From Eretmocerus hayati (Eukaryota > Arthropoda > Insecta > Hymenoptera > Aphelinidae), in NCBI GenBank assembly GCA_029851415.1, contig CM056742.1, positions 100,174,976-100,238,975 on the forward strand: a stretch of 64,000 nucleotides of DNA, read 5' to 3'. Shown here in pieces: positions 26,901-40,981 of this stretch. The position numbers and the translations under genes are program-made. The notes below the pieces were generated by a model, which was not told where the DNA came from, did not search any database, and worked only from the letters and a program-made list of their open reading frames with translations. The first letter of the stretch is position 1. Each line of letters starts with the position of its first letter.

Positions 26901-29200
26901 TCGCGTTTACACCCCGAGAATTCATGATTTTTTGCCAATATGCGGTGATTCATGTGACCTCTCGTCTCGAAGCTCGTTCTGGACGCTCTCAAAGTCCCGC
27001 AGGTGTATCCACGCACTTTTGGGACACGGCAAATGATAGGTGGATGATGAACAAAGGTAGTCCAGGTACTTTCAATGTGGCACATTTGCGTTTACACCCC
27101 AAGAATTCGTGATTTTGCACCAATTCGCAGTGATTTGTGTGACCTCTCGCCTCGAAGCTCGTTCTAGACACTCTCAAAGTCCCGCAGGTGTATCCACGCA
27201 CTTTTGGGACACGGAAAATGATAGGTGGATGATGGACAAAGGTAGTCCAGGTACTTTCGATGTGGCACATTTGCGTTTACACCCCAAGAATTCGTGATTT
27301 TGCACCAATTCGCAGTGATTCGTGTGACCTCTCGCCTCGAAGCTCGTTCTAGACGCTCTCAAAGTCCCGCAGGTGTATCCACGCACTCTTGGGACACGGC
27401 AAATGATGGGTGGATGATGTACAAAGGTAGTCCAGGTACTTTCCATGTGGCACATTTTCGTTTACACCCCGAGAATTCATGATTTTGCACCAATTCGCAG
27501 TGATTTGTGTGACCTCTCGCCTCGAAGCTCGTTCTAGACGCTCTTAAAGTCCCGCAGGTGTATCCACGCACTTTTGGGACACGGCAAATGATAGGTGGAT
27601 GATGTACAAAGGTAGTCCAGGTACTTTTAATGTGGCACATTTGCGTTTACACCCCAAGAATTCGTGATTTTGCACCAATTCGCAGTGATTTGTGTGACCT
27701 CTCGCCTCGAAGCTCGTTCTAGACACTCTCAAAGTCCCGCAGGTGTGTTCACAGACTTTTGGGACACGGCAAATGATAGGTGGATGATGGACAAAGGTAG
27801 TCCAGGTACTTTCAATGTGGCACATTCGCGTTTACACCCCAAGATTCCGTGATTTTGCACCAATTCGCAGTGATTTGTGTGACCCTTCGCCTCGAAGCTC
27901 GTTCTAGACGCTCTCAAAGTCCCGCAGGTGTATCCACGCACTTTCGGGACACGGCAAATGATAGGTGGATGATGTACAAAGGTAGTCCAGGTACTTCCAA
28001 TGTGGCACATTTGCGTTTAGACCCCGAGAATTCATGATTTTTTGCCAATATGCGGTGATTCGTGTGACCTCTCGTCTCGAAGCTCGTTCTAGACGCTCTC
28101 AAAGTCCCGCAGGAGTATCCACGCACTTTTGGGACACGGCAAATGATAGGTGGATGATGTACAAACGTAGTCGAGGTACTTTCAATGTGGCACATTTGCG
28201 TTTACACCCCAAGAATTCGTAATTTTGCACCAATTCGCAGTGATTTTTGTGACCCTTCGTCTCGAAGCTCGTTCTAGACGCTCTCAAAGTCCCGCAGGAG
28301 TATCCACGCCATCTTGGGACACGGCAAATGATAGGTGGATGATGTACAAACCTAGTCCAGGTACTTTCAATGTGGCACATTTGCGTTTACACCCCAAGAA
28401 TTCGTGATTTTGCACCAATTCGCAGTGATTTGTGTGACCTCTCGCCTCGAAGCTCGTTCTAGACACTCTCAAAGTCCCGCAGGTGTGTTCACAGACTTTT
28501 GGGACACGGCAAATGATAGGTGGATGATGGACGAAGGTAGTCCAGTTACTTCCAATGTGGCACATTTGCGTTTAGACCCCGAGAATTCATGATTTTTTGC
28601 CAATATGCGGTGATTCGTGTGACCTCTCGTCTCGAAGCTCGTTCTAGACGCTCTCAAAGTCCCGCAGGAGTATCCACGCACTTTTGGGACACGGCAAATG
28701 ATAGGTGGATGATGTACAAAGGTAGTCCAGGTACTTTCAATGTGGCACATTTGCGTTTACACCCCAAGAATTCCGTGATTTTGCACCAATTCGCAGTGAT
28801 TTGTGTGACCCTTCGCCTCGAAGCTCGTTCTAGACGCTCTCAAAGTCCCGCAGGTGTATCCACGCACTTTCGGGACACGGCAGATGATAGGTGGATGATG
28901 TACAAAGGTAGTCCAGGTACTTCCAATGTGGCACATTTGCGTTTAGACCCCGAGAATTCATGATTTTTTGCCAATATGCGGTGATTCGTGTGACCTCTCG
29001 TCTCGAAGCTCGTTCTAGACGCTCTCAAAGTCCCGCAGGAGTATCCACGCACTTTTGGGACACGGCAAATGATAGGTGGATGATGTACAAAGGTAGTCCA
29101 GGTACTTTCAATGTGGCACATTTGCGTTTACACCCCAAGAATTCGTAATTTTGCACCAATTCGCAGTGATTTTTGTGACCCTTCGTCTCGAAGCTCGTTC
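23925..29200 (+). repeat. Left copy of a 5.3-kb block repeated 10,360 bp away
   Basis: This stretch and 34.28-39.56 kb match at an offset of exactly 10,360 bp, which is 56 x 185. Shared rare markers include GATGTAGGAAGGTAGTCGAGG (24081 and 34441), CAATATGGCAC, CCCGTAGGTGTATCC, GGATGAAGGACAAAGG, CGCGATTACACC-like changes and the extra base in AAGAATTCCGTGATT (28767 and 39127). The exact offset means net indels between the two copies cancel or are absent. Confidence 0.86.
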
Positions 29201-30289
29201 TAGACGCTCTCAAAGTCCCGCAGGAGTATCCACGCCATCTTGGGACACGGCAAATGATAGGTGGATGATGTACAAACGTAGTCCAGGTACTTTCAATGTG
29301 GCACATTTGCGTTTACACCCCAAGAATTCGTGATTTTGCACCAATTCGCAGTGATTTGTGTGACCTCTCGCCTCGAAGCTCGTTCTAGACACTCTCAAAG
29401 TCCCGCAGGTGTGTTCACAGACTTTTGGGACACGGCAAATGATAGGTGGATGATGTACGAAGGTAGTCCAGGTACTTTTGATGTGGCACATTTGCGTTTA
29501 CACCCCAAGATTCCGTGATTTTGCACCAATTCGCAGTAATTTGTGTGACCTCTAGTCTCGAAGCTCGTTCTAGACGCTCTCAAAGTCCCGCAGGTGTATC
29601 CACGCACTTCTGGGACACGGCAAATGATAGGTGGATGATGTACGAAGGTAGTCCAGGTACTTTTAATGAGCAAATTTGCGTTTACACCCCGAGAATTCAT
29701 GATTTTTTGCCAATATGCGGTGATTCGTGTGACCTCTCGTCTCGAAGCTCGTTCTAGACGCTCTCAAAGTCCCGCAGGTGTATCCACGCACTTTTGGGAC
29801 ACGGCAAATGATAGGTGGATGATGTACAAAGGTAGTCCAGGTACTTTCAATGTGGCACATTTGCGTTTACACCCCAAGAACTCGTGATTTTGCACCAATT
29901 CGCAGTGATTTGTGTGACCTCTCGCCTCGAAGCTCGTTCTAGACACTCTCAATGTCCCGCAGGTGTATCCACGCACTTTTGGGACACGGCAAATGATAGG
30001 CGGATGATGGACAAAGGTAGTCCAGGTACTTTCAATGTGGCACATTTGCGTTTACACCCCAAGAATTCGTGATTTTGCACCAATTCGCAGTGATTTGTGT
30101 GACCCTTCGTCTCGAAGCTCGTTCTAGACGCTCTCAAAGTCCCGCAGGTGTATCCACGCACTTTTGGGACACGGCAAATGATGGGTGGATGATGTACAAA
30201 GGTAGTCCAGGTACTTTCAATGTGGCACATTTTCGTTTACAACCCGAGAATTCATGATTTTGCACCAATTCGCAGTGATTTGTGTGACC

Positions 30290-32268
30290 TCTCGCCTCGA
30301 AGCTCAATCTAGACGCTCTCAAAGTCCCGCAGGTGTATGCACGCACTTTTGGGACACGGCAAATGATAGCTGGATGATGGACAAAGGTAGTCCAGGTACT
30401 TTCAATGTGGCACGTTTGCGTTTACACCCCGAGAATTCATGATTTTATGCCAATATGCGGTGATTCGTGTGACCTCTCGTCTCGAAGCTCGTTCTGGACA
30501 CTCTCAAAGTCCCGCAGGTGTATCCACGCACTTTTGGGACACGGCAAATGATAGGTGGATGATGGACAAAGGTAGTCCAGGTACTTTCAATGTGGCACAT
30601 TTGCGTTACACCCCAAGAAATCGTGATTTTGCACCAATTCGCAGTGATTTGTGCGACCTCTCGCCTCGAAGCTCGTTCTAGACGCTCTCAAAGTCCCGCA
30701 GGTGTATCCACGCACTTTTGGGACAAGGCAAATGATAGGTGGATGATGTACAAAGGTAGTCCAGGTACTTCCAATGTGGCACATTTGCGTTTACACCCCA
30801 CGAAATTGTGATTTTGCACAAATTCGCAGTGATTTGTGTGACCTCTCGCCTCGAAGCTCGTTCTGGACACTCTCAAAGTCCCGCAGGTGTATCCACGCAC
30901 TTTTGGGACACGGCAAATGATAGGTGAATGATGGACGAAGGTAGTCCAGGTACTTTCAATGTGGCAGATTTGCGTTTACACCCCAAGTTTTCGTGATTTT
31001 GCACCAATTCGCAGTGATTTGTGTGACCTCTCGCCTCGAAGCTCGTTCTAGACACTGTCAAAGTCCCGCAGGTGTGTCCACGCACTTTTGGGACACGGCA
31101 AATGATAGGTGGGAGATGAACAAAGGTACTCCAGGTACTTTCAATGTGGCACATTTGCGTTTACACCCCGAGGATTCATGATTTTTTGCCAATATGCGGT
31201 GATTCGTGTGACCTCTCGTCTCGAAGCTCGTTCTAGATGCTCTCAAAGTCCCGCAGGTGTATCCACGCACTCCCGGGACACGGCAAATGATAGGTGGATG
31301 ATGGACAAAGGTAGTCCAGGTACTTTCAATGTGGCACATTTGCGTTTACACCCCAAGAATTCGTGATTTTGCACCGATTCGCAGTGATTTGTGTGACCTC
31401 TCGCCTCGAAGCTCGTTCTGGACACTCTCAAAGTCCCGCAGGTGTATCCACGCACTTTTGGGACACGGCAAATGATAGGTGGATGATGGACAAAGGTAGT
31501 CCAGGTCCTTCCAATGTGGCACATTTCCGTTTACACCCCAAGAATTCGTCATTTTGCACCAATTCGCAGTGATTCGTGTGACCTCTCGCCTCGAAGCTCG
31601 TTCGAGACACTCTCAAAGTCCCGCAGGTGTATCCACGCACTTTTAGGACACGGCAAATGATAGGTGGATAATGTACAAAGGTAGTCCAGGTACTTCCAAT
31701 GTGGCACATTTGCGTTTACACCCCAAGAATTCGTGATTTTGCACCAATTAGCAGTGATTTGTGTGACCTCTCGCCTCGAAGCTCGTTGTAGACACTCTCA
31801 AAGTCCCGCAGGTGTATGCACGCACTTTTGGGACACGGTAAATGATAGCTGGATGATGGGCAAAGGTAGTCCGGGTACTTTCAATGTGGCACGTTTGCGT
31901 TTACACCCCGAGAATTCATGATTTTATGCCAATATGCGGTGATTCGTGTGACCTCTCGTCTCGAAGCTCGTTCTAGATGCTCTCAAAGTCCCGCAGGTGT
32001 ATCCACGCACTTTAGGGGAACGGCCCAATGATAGGTAGATGATGTACAAAGGTAGTCCAGGTACTTTCAATGTGGCACATTTGCGTTTACACCCCAAGAA
32101 TTCGTGATTTTGCACCATTTCGCAGTGATTTGTGTGACCTCTCGCCTCGGAGCTCGTTCTAGACACTCTCAAAGTCCCGCAGGTGTATCCCCGCACTCTT
32201 GGGACACGGCAAATGATAGGTGGATGATGGACAAAGGTAGTCCAGTTACTTTCAATGTGGCAAGTTTG
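30290..32268 (+). repeat. Duplicate of 6.25-8.23 kb
   Basis: Matches 6250-8228 at an offset of 24,040 bp. Diagnostic shared variants are AAGCTCAATCTAGACG, the 1-bp shortened TTGCGTTACACC followed by AAGAAATCG, GGGACAAGGC, the CACGAAATTGTG boundary, GGTGGGAGATGAAC and the GGGGAACGGCCC monomer. Both edges are hybrid monomers. On the right, 8.23 kb continues with CCAAGATTCCGTG but this copy continues with CCGAGAATTCATG. The same material also occurs at 13.7-15.2 kb, giving three copies. Confidence 0.83.
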
Positions 32269-33019
32269 CGTTTACACCCCGAGAATTCATGATTTTATGC
32301 CAATATGCGGTGATTCGTGTGACCTCTCGTCTCGAAGCTCGTTCTAGACGCTCTCAAAGTCCCGCAGGTGTATCCCCGCACTCTTGGGACACGGCAAATG
32401 ATAGGTGGATGATGGACAAAGGTAGTCCAGGTACTTTCAATGTGGCACATTTGCGTTTACACCCCAAGATTCCGTGATTTTGCACCAATTCGCAGTGATT
32501 TGTGTGACCCTTCGCCTCGAAGCTCGTTCTAGACGCTCTCAAAGTCCCGCAGGTGTATCCACGCACTTTTGGGATACGGCAAATGATAGGTTGATGATGG
32601 ACGAAGGTAGTCCAGGTACTTTCAATGTGGCACATTTGCGTTTACACCCCAAGAATTCGTGATTTTGCACCAATTAGCAGTGATTTGTGTGACCTCTCGC
32701 CTCGAAGCTCGTTGTAGACACTCTCAAAGTCCCGCAGGTGTATCCCCGCACTCTTGGGACACGGCAAATGATAGGTGGATGATGGACAAAGGTAGTCCAG
32801 GTACTTTCAATGTGGCACATTTGCGTTTACACCCCAAGATTCCGTGATTTTGCACCAATTAGCAGTGATTTGTGTGACCCTTCGCCTCGAAGCTCGTTCT
32901 AGACGCTCTCAAAGTCCCGCAGGTGTATGCACGCACCTTTGGGACACGGCAAATGATAGCTGGATGATGGACAAAGGTAGTCCGGGTACTTTCAATGTGG
33001 CCCGTTTGCGTTTACACCC

Positions 33020-33905
33020 CGAGAATTCATGATTTTATGCCAATATGCGGTGATTCGTGTGACCTCTCGTCTCGAAGCTCGTTCTAGATGCTCTCAAAGT
33101 CCCGCAGGTGTATCCACGCACTTCAGGGGAACGGCCCAATGATAGGTAGATGATGTACAAAGGTAGTCCAGGTACTTTCAATGTGGCACATTTGCGTTTA
33201 CACCCCAAGAATTCGTGATTTTGCACCAATTCGCAGTGATTTGTGTGACCTCTCGCCTCGAAGCTCGTTCTGGACACTCTCAAAGTCCCGCAGGTGTATC
33301 CACGCACTTTTGGGACACGGCAAATGATAGGTGGATGATGGACAGAGGTAGTCCAGGTACTTTCAATGTGGCACATTTGCGTTTACACCCCAAGAATTCG
33401 TTATTTTGCACCAATTCGCAGTGATTCGTGTGACCTCTCGCCTCGAAGCTCGTTCTAGACGCTCTCAAAGTCCCGCAGGTGTATCCACGCACTTTTGGGA
33501 CACGGCAAATGATAGGTGGATGATGTACAAAGGTACTCCAGGTACTTTCAATGTGGCACATTTGCGTTTACACCCCACGAATTTGTGATTTTGCACAAAT
33601 TCGCAGTGATTTGTGTGACCTCTCGCCTCGAAGCTCGTTCCGGACACTCTCAAAGTCCCGCAGGTGGATCCACGCACTTTTGGGACACGGCAAATGATAG
33701 GTGAATGATGGACAAAAGGTAGTCCAGATACTTTCAATGTGGCACATTTGCGTTTACACCCCAAGTTTTCGTGATTTTGCACCAATTCGCAGTGATTTGT
33801 GTGACCTCTCGCCTCGAAGCTCGTTCTAGACGCTCTCAAAGTCCCGCAGGTGTATCCGCGCACTTTTGGGACTCGGCAAATGATAGGTGGATGATGTACA
33901 AAGGT
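33020..33905 (+). repeat. Block shared with 55.35-56.24 kb
   Basis: Matches 55354-56239 at an offset of 22,334 bp. It includes GTTATTTTGCACC after an EcoRI site, TTCCGGACACTC, the 1-bp longer GGACAAAAGGTAGTCCAGATAC and the CCAAGTTTTCGTG boundary. Part of it (33.2-33.6 kb) also matches 8.42-8.8 and 15.45-15.85 kb, so it is a widely copied cassette. Confidence 0.8.
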
Positions 33906-34284
33906 AGTCCAGGTACTTCCAATGTGGCACATTTGCGTTTACACCCCAAGAATTCGTGATTTTGCACCAATTCGCAGTGATTTGTGTGACCTCTCGCCTC
34001 GAAGCTCGTTCTAGACACTCTCAAACCCCGCAGGTGTATCCACGCACTTTTGGGACACGGCAAATGATAGGTGGATGATGGACAAAGGTAGTCCAGGTAC
34101 TTTCAATGTGGCACATTTGCGTTTAGACCCCGAGAATTCCTGATTTTGCACCAATTCGCAGTGATTTGTGTGACCTCTCGCCTCGAAGCTCGTTCTAGAC
34201 ACTCTCGAAGTCCCGCAGGTGTGTCCACCCACTTTTGGGACACGGCAAATGATAGGTGGATGATGAACAAAGGTTTTCCAGGTA

Positions 34285-37200
34285 CTTCCAATGTGGCACA
34301 TTTGCGTTTACACCCCGAGGATTCATGATTTTTTGCCAATATGCGGTGATTCGTGTGACCTCTCGTCTCGAAGCTCGTTCTAGACGCTCTCAAAGTCCCG
34401 CAGGTGTATCCACGCACTTCCGGGACACGGCAAATGATAGGTGGATGATGTAGGAAGGTAGTCGAGGTACTTTCAATGTGGCACATTTGCGTTTACACCC
34501 CAAGAATTCGTGATTTTGCACCAATTCGCAGTGATTTGTGTGACCTCTCGCCTCGAAGCTCGTTCTGGACACTCTCAAAGTCCCGCAGGTGTATCCACGC
34601 ACTTTTGGGACACGGCAAATGATAGGTGAATGATGGACAAAGGTAGTCCAGGTCCTTCCAATATGGCACATTTGCGTTTACACCACAAGAATTCGTCATT
34701 TTGCACCAATTCGCAGTGATTTGTGTGTCCTCTCGCCTCGAAGCTCGTTCGAGACACTCTCAAAGTCCCGCAGGTGTATTCACGCACTTTTAGGACACGG
34801 CAAATGATAGGTGGATAATGGACAAAGGTAGTCCAGGTACTTTCAATGTGGCACATTTGCGTTTACACCCCGAGAATTCATGATTTTTTGCCAATATGCG
34901 GTGATTCGTGTGGACTCTCGTCTCGAAGCTCGTTCCAGAGGCTCTCAAAGTCCTGCAGGTGTATCCACGCACTTTTGGGACACGGCAAAGGATAGGTGGA
35001 TGATGTACAAAGGTAGTCCAGGTACTTTCAATGTGGCACATTTGCGTTTACACCCCAAGAATTCGTGATTTTGCACCATTTCGCAGTGATTTGTGTGACC
35101 TCTCGCCTCGCAGCTCGTTCTAGACACTCTCAAAGTCCCGCAGGTGATTCCACGCACTTTTGGGACACGGCAAATGATAGGTGGATGATGGACAAAGGTA
35201 GTCCAGTTACTTTCAATGTGGCAAGTTTGCGTTTACACCCCGAGAATTCATGATTTTATGCCAATATGCGGTGATTCGTGTGACCTCTCGTCTCGAAGCT
35301 CGTTCTAGACGCTCTCAAAGTCCCGCAGGTGTATCCACGCACTACTGGGAAACGGCAAATGATAGGTGGATGATGTACGAAGGTAGTCCAGGTACTTTCA
35401 ATGTGGCACATTTGCGTTTACACCCCAAGATTTCGTGATTTTGCACCAATTTGCAGTGATTTGTGTGACCTCTCGCGTCGAAGCTCGTTCTGGACACTCT
35501 CAAAGTCCCGCAGGTGTATCCACGCACTTTTGGGACACGGCAAATGATAGGTGGATGATGGACAAAGGTAGTCCAGGTACTTTCAATGTGGCACATATGC
35601 GTTTACACCCCAAGAATTCGTGACTTTGCACCAATTCGCAGTGATTTGTGTGACCCTTCGCCTCGAAGCTCGTTCTAGACGATCTCAAAGTCCCGCAGGT
35701 GTATCCACGCACATTCGTGACACGGCAAATGATGGGTGGATGATGTACAAAGGTAGTCCAGGTACTCTCAATGTGGCACATTTGCGTTTACACCCCGAGA
35801 ATTCATGATTTTGCACCAATTCGCAGTGATTTGTGTGACCTCTCGCCTCGAAGCTCGTTCTAGACGCTCTTAAAGTCCCGCAGGTGTATCCACGCACTTT
35901 TGGGACACGGAAATTGATAGGTGGATGATGTACGAAGGTAGTCCAGGTACTTTTGATGTGGCACATTTGCGTTTACACCCCAAGATTCCGTGATTTTGCA
36001 CCAATTCGCAGTAATTTGTGTGACCTCTCGTCTCGAAGCTCGTTCTAGACGCTCTCAAAGTCCCGCAGGTGTATCCACGCACTTCTGGGACACGGCAAAT
36101 GATAGGTAGATGATGTACGAAGGTAGTCCAGGTACTTTTAATGAGCAAATTTGCGTTTACACCCCGAGAATTCATGATTTTTTGCCAATATGCGGTGATT
36201 CGTGTGACCTCTCGTCTCGAAGCTCGTTCTAGACGCTCTCAAAGTCCCGCAGGTGTATCCACGCACTTTTGGGACACGGCAAATGATAGGTGGATGATGT
36301 ACAAAGGTAGTCCAGGTACTTTCAATGTGGCACATTTGCGTTTACACCCCAAGAACTCGTGATTTTGCACCAATTCGCAGTGATTTGTGTGACCTCTCGC
36401 CTCGAAGCTCGTTCTAGACACTCTCAATGTCCCGTAGGTGTATCCACGCACTTTTGGGACACGGCAAATGATAGGTGGATGAAGGACAAAGGTAGTCCAG
36501 GTACTTTCAATGTGGCACATTTGCGTTTACACCCCAAGAATTCGTGATTTTGCACCAATTCGCAGTGATTTGTGTGACCTTTCGCCTCGAAGCTCGTTCT
36601 AGACGCTCTCAAAGTCCCGCAGGTGTATCCACGCACTTTTGGGACACGGCAAATGATAGGCGGATGATGGACAAAGGTAGTCCAGGTACTTTCAATGTGG
36701 CACATTTGCGTTTACACCCCAAGAATTCGTGATTTTGCACCAATTCGCAGTGATTTGTGTGACCCTTCGTCTCGAAGCTCGTTCTAGACGCTCTCAAAGT
36801 CCCGCAGGTGTATCCACGCACTTTTGGGACACGGCAAATGATGGGTGGATGATGTACAAAGGTAGTCCAGGTACTTTCAATGTGGCACATTTTCGTTTAC
36901 ACCCCGAGAATTCATGATTTTGCACCAATTCGCAGTGATTTGTGTGACCTCTCGCCTCGAAGCTCGTTCTAGATGCTCTTAAAGTCCCGCAGGTGACTTC
37001 ACGCACTCTTGGGACACGGCAAATGATAGGTGGATGATGGAGAAAGGTAGTCCAGGTACTTTCAATGTGGCACATTTGCGATTACACCCCGAGAATTCAT
37101 GATTTGTTGCCAATATCCGGTGATTCGTGTGACCTCTCGTCTCGAAGCTCGCTCTGGACGCTCTCAAAGTCCCGCAGGTGTATCCACGCACTTCTGGGAC

Positions 37201-39560
37201 ACGGAAAATGATAGGTGGATGATGGACAAAGGTAGTCCAGGTACTTTCAATGTGGCACATTCGCGTTTACACCCCGAGAATTCATGATTTTTTGCCAATA
37301 TGCGGTGATTCATGTGACCTCTCGTCTCGAAGCTCGTTCTGGACGCTCTCAAAGTCCCGCAGGTGTATCCACGCACTTTTGGGACACGGCAAATGATAGG
37401 TGGATGATGAACAAAGGTAGTCCAGGTACTTTCAATGTGGCACATTTGCGTTTACACCCCAAGAATTCGTGATTTTGCACCAATTCGCAGTGATTTGTGT
37501 GACCTCTCGCCTCGAAGCTCGTTCTAGACACTCTCAAAGTCCCGCAGGTGTATCCACGCACTTTTGGGACACGGAAAATGATAGGTGGATGATGGACAAA
37601 GGTAGTCCAGGTACTTTCGATGTGGCACATTTGCGTTTACACCCCAAGAATTCGTGATTTTGCACCAATTCGCAGTGATTCGTGTGACCTCTCGCCTCGA
37701 AGCTCGTTCTAGACGCTCTCAAAGTCCCGCAGGTGTATCCACGCACTCTTGGGACACGGCAAATGATGGGTGGATGATGTACAAAGGTAGTCCAGGTACT
37801 TTCCATGTGGCACATTTTCGTTTACACCCCGAGAATTCATGATTTTGCACCAATTCGCAGTGATTTGTGTGACCTCTCGCCTCGAAGCTCGTTCTAGACG
37901 CTCTTAAAGTCCCGCAGGTGTATCCACGCACTTTTGGGACACGGCAAATGATAGGTGGATGATGTACAAAGGTAGTCCAGGTACTTTTAATGTGGCACAT
38001 TTGCGTTTACACCCCAAGAATTCGTGATTTTGCACCAATTCGCAGTGATTTGTGTGACCTCTCGCCTCGAAGCTCGTTCTAGACACTCTCAAAGTCCCGC
38101 AGGTGTGTTCACAGACTTTTGGGACACGGCAAATGATAGGTGGATGATGGACAAAGGTAGTCCAGGTACTTTCAATGTGGCACATTCGCGTTTACACCCC
38201 AAGATTCCGTGATTTTGCACCAATTCGCAGTGATTTGTGTGACCCTTCGCCTCGAAGCTCGTTCTAGACGCTCTCAAAGTCCCGCAGGTGTATCCACGCA
38301 CTTTCGGGACACGGCAAATGATAGGTGGATGATGTACAAAGGTAGTCCAGGTACTTCCAATGTGGCACATTTGCGTTTAGACCCCGAGAATTCATGATTT
38401 TTTGCCAATATGCGGTGATTCGTGTGACCTCTCGTCTCGAAGCTCGTTCTAGACGCTCTCAAAGTCCCGCAGGAGTATCCACGCACTTTTGGGACACGGC
38501 AAATGATAGGTGGATGATGTACAAACGTAGTCGAGGTACTTTCAATGTGGCACATTTGCGTTTACACCCCAAGAATTCGTAATTTTGCACCAATTCGCAG
38601 TGATTTTTGTGACCCTTCGTCTCGAAGCTCGTTCTAGACGCTCTCAAAGTCCCGCAGGAGTATCCACGCCATCTTGGGACACGGCAAATGATAGGTGGAT
38701 GATGTACAAACGTAGTCCAGGTACTTTCAATGTGGCACATTTGCGTTTACACCCCAAGAATTCGTGATTTTGCACCAATTCGCAGTGATTTGTGTGACCT
38801 CTCGCCTCGAAGCTCGTTCTAGACACTCTCAAAGTCCCGCAGGTGTGTTCACAGACTTTTGGGACACGGCAAATGATAGGTGGATGATGGACAAAGGTAG
38901 TCCAGGTACTTCCAATGTGGCACATTTGCGTTTAGACCCCGAGAATTCATGATTTTTTGCCAATATGCGGTGATTCGTGTGACCTCTCGTCTCGAAGCTC
39001 GTTCTAGACGCTCTCAAAGTCCCGCAGGAGTATCCACGCACTTTTGGGACACGGCAAATGATAGGTGGATGATGTACAAAGGTAGTCCAGGTACTTTCAA
39101 TGTGGCACATTTGCGTTTACACCCCAAGAATTCCGTGATTTTGCACCAATTCGCAGTGATTTGTGTGACCCTTCGCCTCGAAGCTCGTTCTAGACGCTCT
39201 CAAAGTCCCGCAGGTGTATCCACGCACTTTCGGGACACGGCAAATGATAGGTGGATGATGTACAAAGGTAGTCCAGGTACTTCCAATGTGGCACATTTGC
39301 GTTTAGACCCCGAGAATTCATGATTTTTTGCCAATATGCGGTGATTCGTGTGACCTCTCGTCTCGAAGCTCGTTCTAGACGCTCTCAAAGTCCCGCAGGA
39401 GTATCCACGCACTTTTGGGACACGGCAAATGATAGGTGGATGATGTACAAAGGTAGTCCAGGTACTTTCAATGTGGCACATTTGCGTTTACACCCCAAGA
39501 ATTCGTAATTTTGCACCAATTCGCAGTGATTTGTGTGACCCTTCGTCTCGAAGCTCGTTC
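34285..39560 (+). repeat. Right copy of the 10,360-bp-spaced 5.3-kb block
   Basis: Second copy of 23.925-29.20 kb. The match ends in the monomer near 29.2/39.55 kb, where the left copy has CCACGCCATCTTGGG and the right CCACGCACATTTGGG. Small differences from the left copy include GTGTGGACTCTCG at 34909 and CAATATCCGG at 37113, so this copy has accumulated private substitutions. Confidence 0.86.
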
Positions 39561-40238
39561 TAGACGCTCTCAAAGTCCCGCAGGTGTATCCACGCACATT
39601 TGGGACACGGCAAATGATGGGTGGATGATGTACAAAGGTAGTCCAGGTACTTTCAATGTGGCACATTTTCGTTTACACCCCAAGAATTCGTGATTTTGCA
39701 CCAATTCGCAGTGATTTGTGTGACCTCTCGCCTCGAAGCTCGTTCTAGACACTCTCAAAGTCCCGCAGGTGTGTTCACAGACTTTTGGGACACGGCAAAT
39801 GATAGGTGGATGATGGACAAAGGTAGTCCAGGTACTTCCAATGTGGCACATTTGCGTTTAGACCCCGAGAATTCATGATTTTTTGCCAATATGCGGTGAT
39901 TCGTGTGACCTCTCGTCTCGAAGCTCGTTCTAGACGCTCTCAAAGTCCCGCAGGAGTATCCACGCACTTTTGGGACACGGCAAATGATAGGTGGATGATG
40001 TACAAAGGTAGTCCAGGTACTTTCAATGTGGCACATTTGCGTTTACACCCCAAGAATTCGTAATTTTGCACCAATTCGCAGTGATTTGTGTGACCCTTCG
40101 TCTCGAAGCTCGTTCTAGACGCTCTCAAAGTCCCGCAGGTGTATCCACGCACATTTGGGACACGGCAAATGATGGGTGGATGATGTACAAAGGTAGTCCA
40201 GGTACTTTCAATGTGGCACATTTTCGTTTACACCCCGA
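39314..40238 (+). repeat. Dimer repeated at a 555-bp offset
   Basis: 39314-39683 matches 39869-40238 at exactly 3 x 185 bp. The pair is a type B monomer with GCAGGAGTATCC followed by a type A monomer with GAATTCGTAATTTTGC and CACATTTGGGACACGG. The third monomer of each 555-bp unit is not the same, so this is a local amplification with one replaced member. Confidence 0.75.
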
Positions 40239-40793
40239 GAATTCATGATTTTGCACCAATTCGCAGTGATTTGTGTGACCTCTCGCCTCGAAGCTCGTTC
40301 TAGACGCTCTTAAAGTGCCGCAGGTGTATCCACGCACTTTTGGGACACGGCAAATGATAGGTGGATGATGTACAGAGGTAGTCCAGGTACTTTTAATGTG
40401 GCACATTTGCGTTTACACCCCAAGAATTCGTGATTTTGCACCAATTCGCAGTGATTTGTGTGACCTGTCGCCTCGAAGCTCGTTCTAGACACTCTCAAAG
40501 TCCCGCAGGTGTGTTCACAGACTTTTGGGACACGGCAAATGATAGGTGGATGATGGACAAAGGTAGTCCAGGTACTTTCAATGTGGCACATTCGCGTTTA
40601 CACCCCGAGAATTCATGATTTTTTGCCAATATGCGGTGATTCATGTGACCTCTCGTCTCGAAGCTCGTTCTGGACGCTCTCAAAGTCCCGCAGGTGTATC
40701 CACGCACTTTTGGGACACGGCAAATGATAGGTGGATGATGTACAAAGGTAGTCGAGGTACTTCCAATGTGGCACGTTTGCGTTTACACCCCGA

Positions 40794-40981
40794 GAATTCA
40801 TGATTTTATGCCAATATGCGGTGATTCGTGTGACCTCTCGTCTCGAAGCTCGTTCTAGACGCTCTCAAAGTCCCGCAGGTGTATCCACGCACTTTAGGGG
40901 AACGGCCCAATGATAGGTGGATGATGTACAAAAGGGGGGTCCAGGTACTTTCAATGTGGCACATTTGCGTTTACACCCCAA
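40794..40981 (+). repeat. 188-bp marker monomer (GGGGAACGGCCC, G-run)
   Basis: A type B2 unit 3 bp longer than standard. It has TTTAGGGGAACGGCCCAATG in place of the normal TTTTGGGACACGGCAAATG (+1 bp) and CAAAAGGGGGGTCC in place of CAAAGGTAGTCC (+2 bp). The double variant recurs at 44312, 46884 and 51861. Related monomers at about 7.97, 15.0, 32.0, 33.1, 54.17 and 55.46 kb have the first change without the G-run, so the G-run arose later on that background. Confidence 0.85.

Noticed and set aside
23925..39560. Assembly artefact producing the long duplications
   Set aside because: Copies carry private substitutions and the offsets are explained by real located indels, so simple assembly duplication is unlikely, though collapsed or expanded copies in such an array cannot be excluded without the reads.
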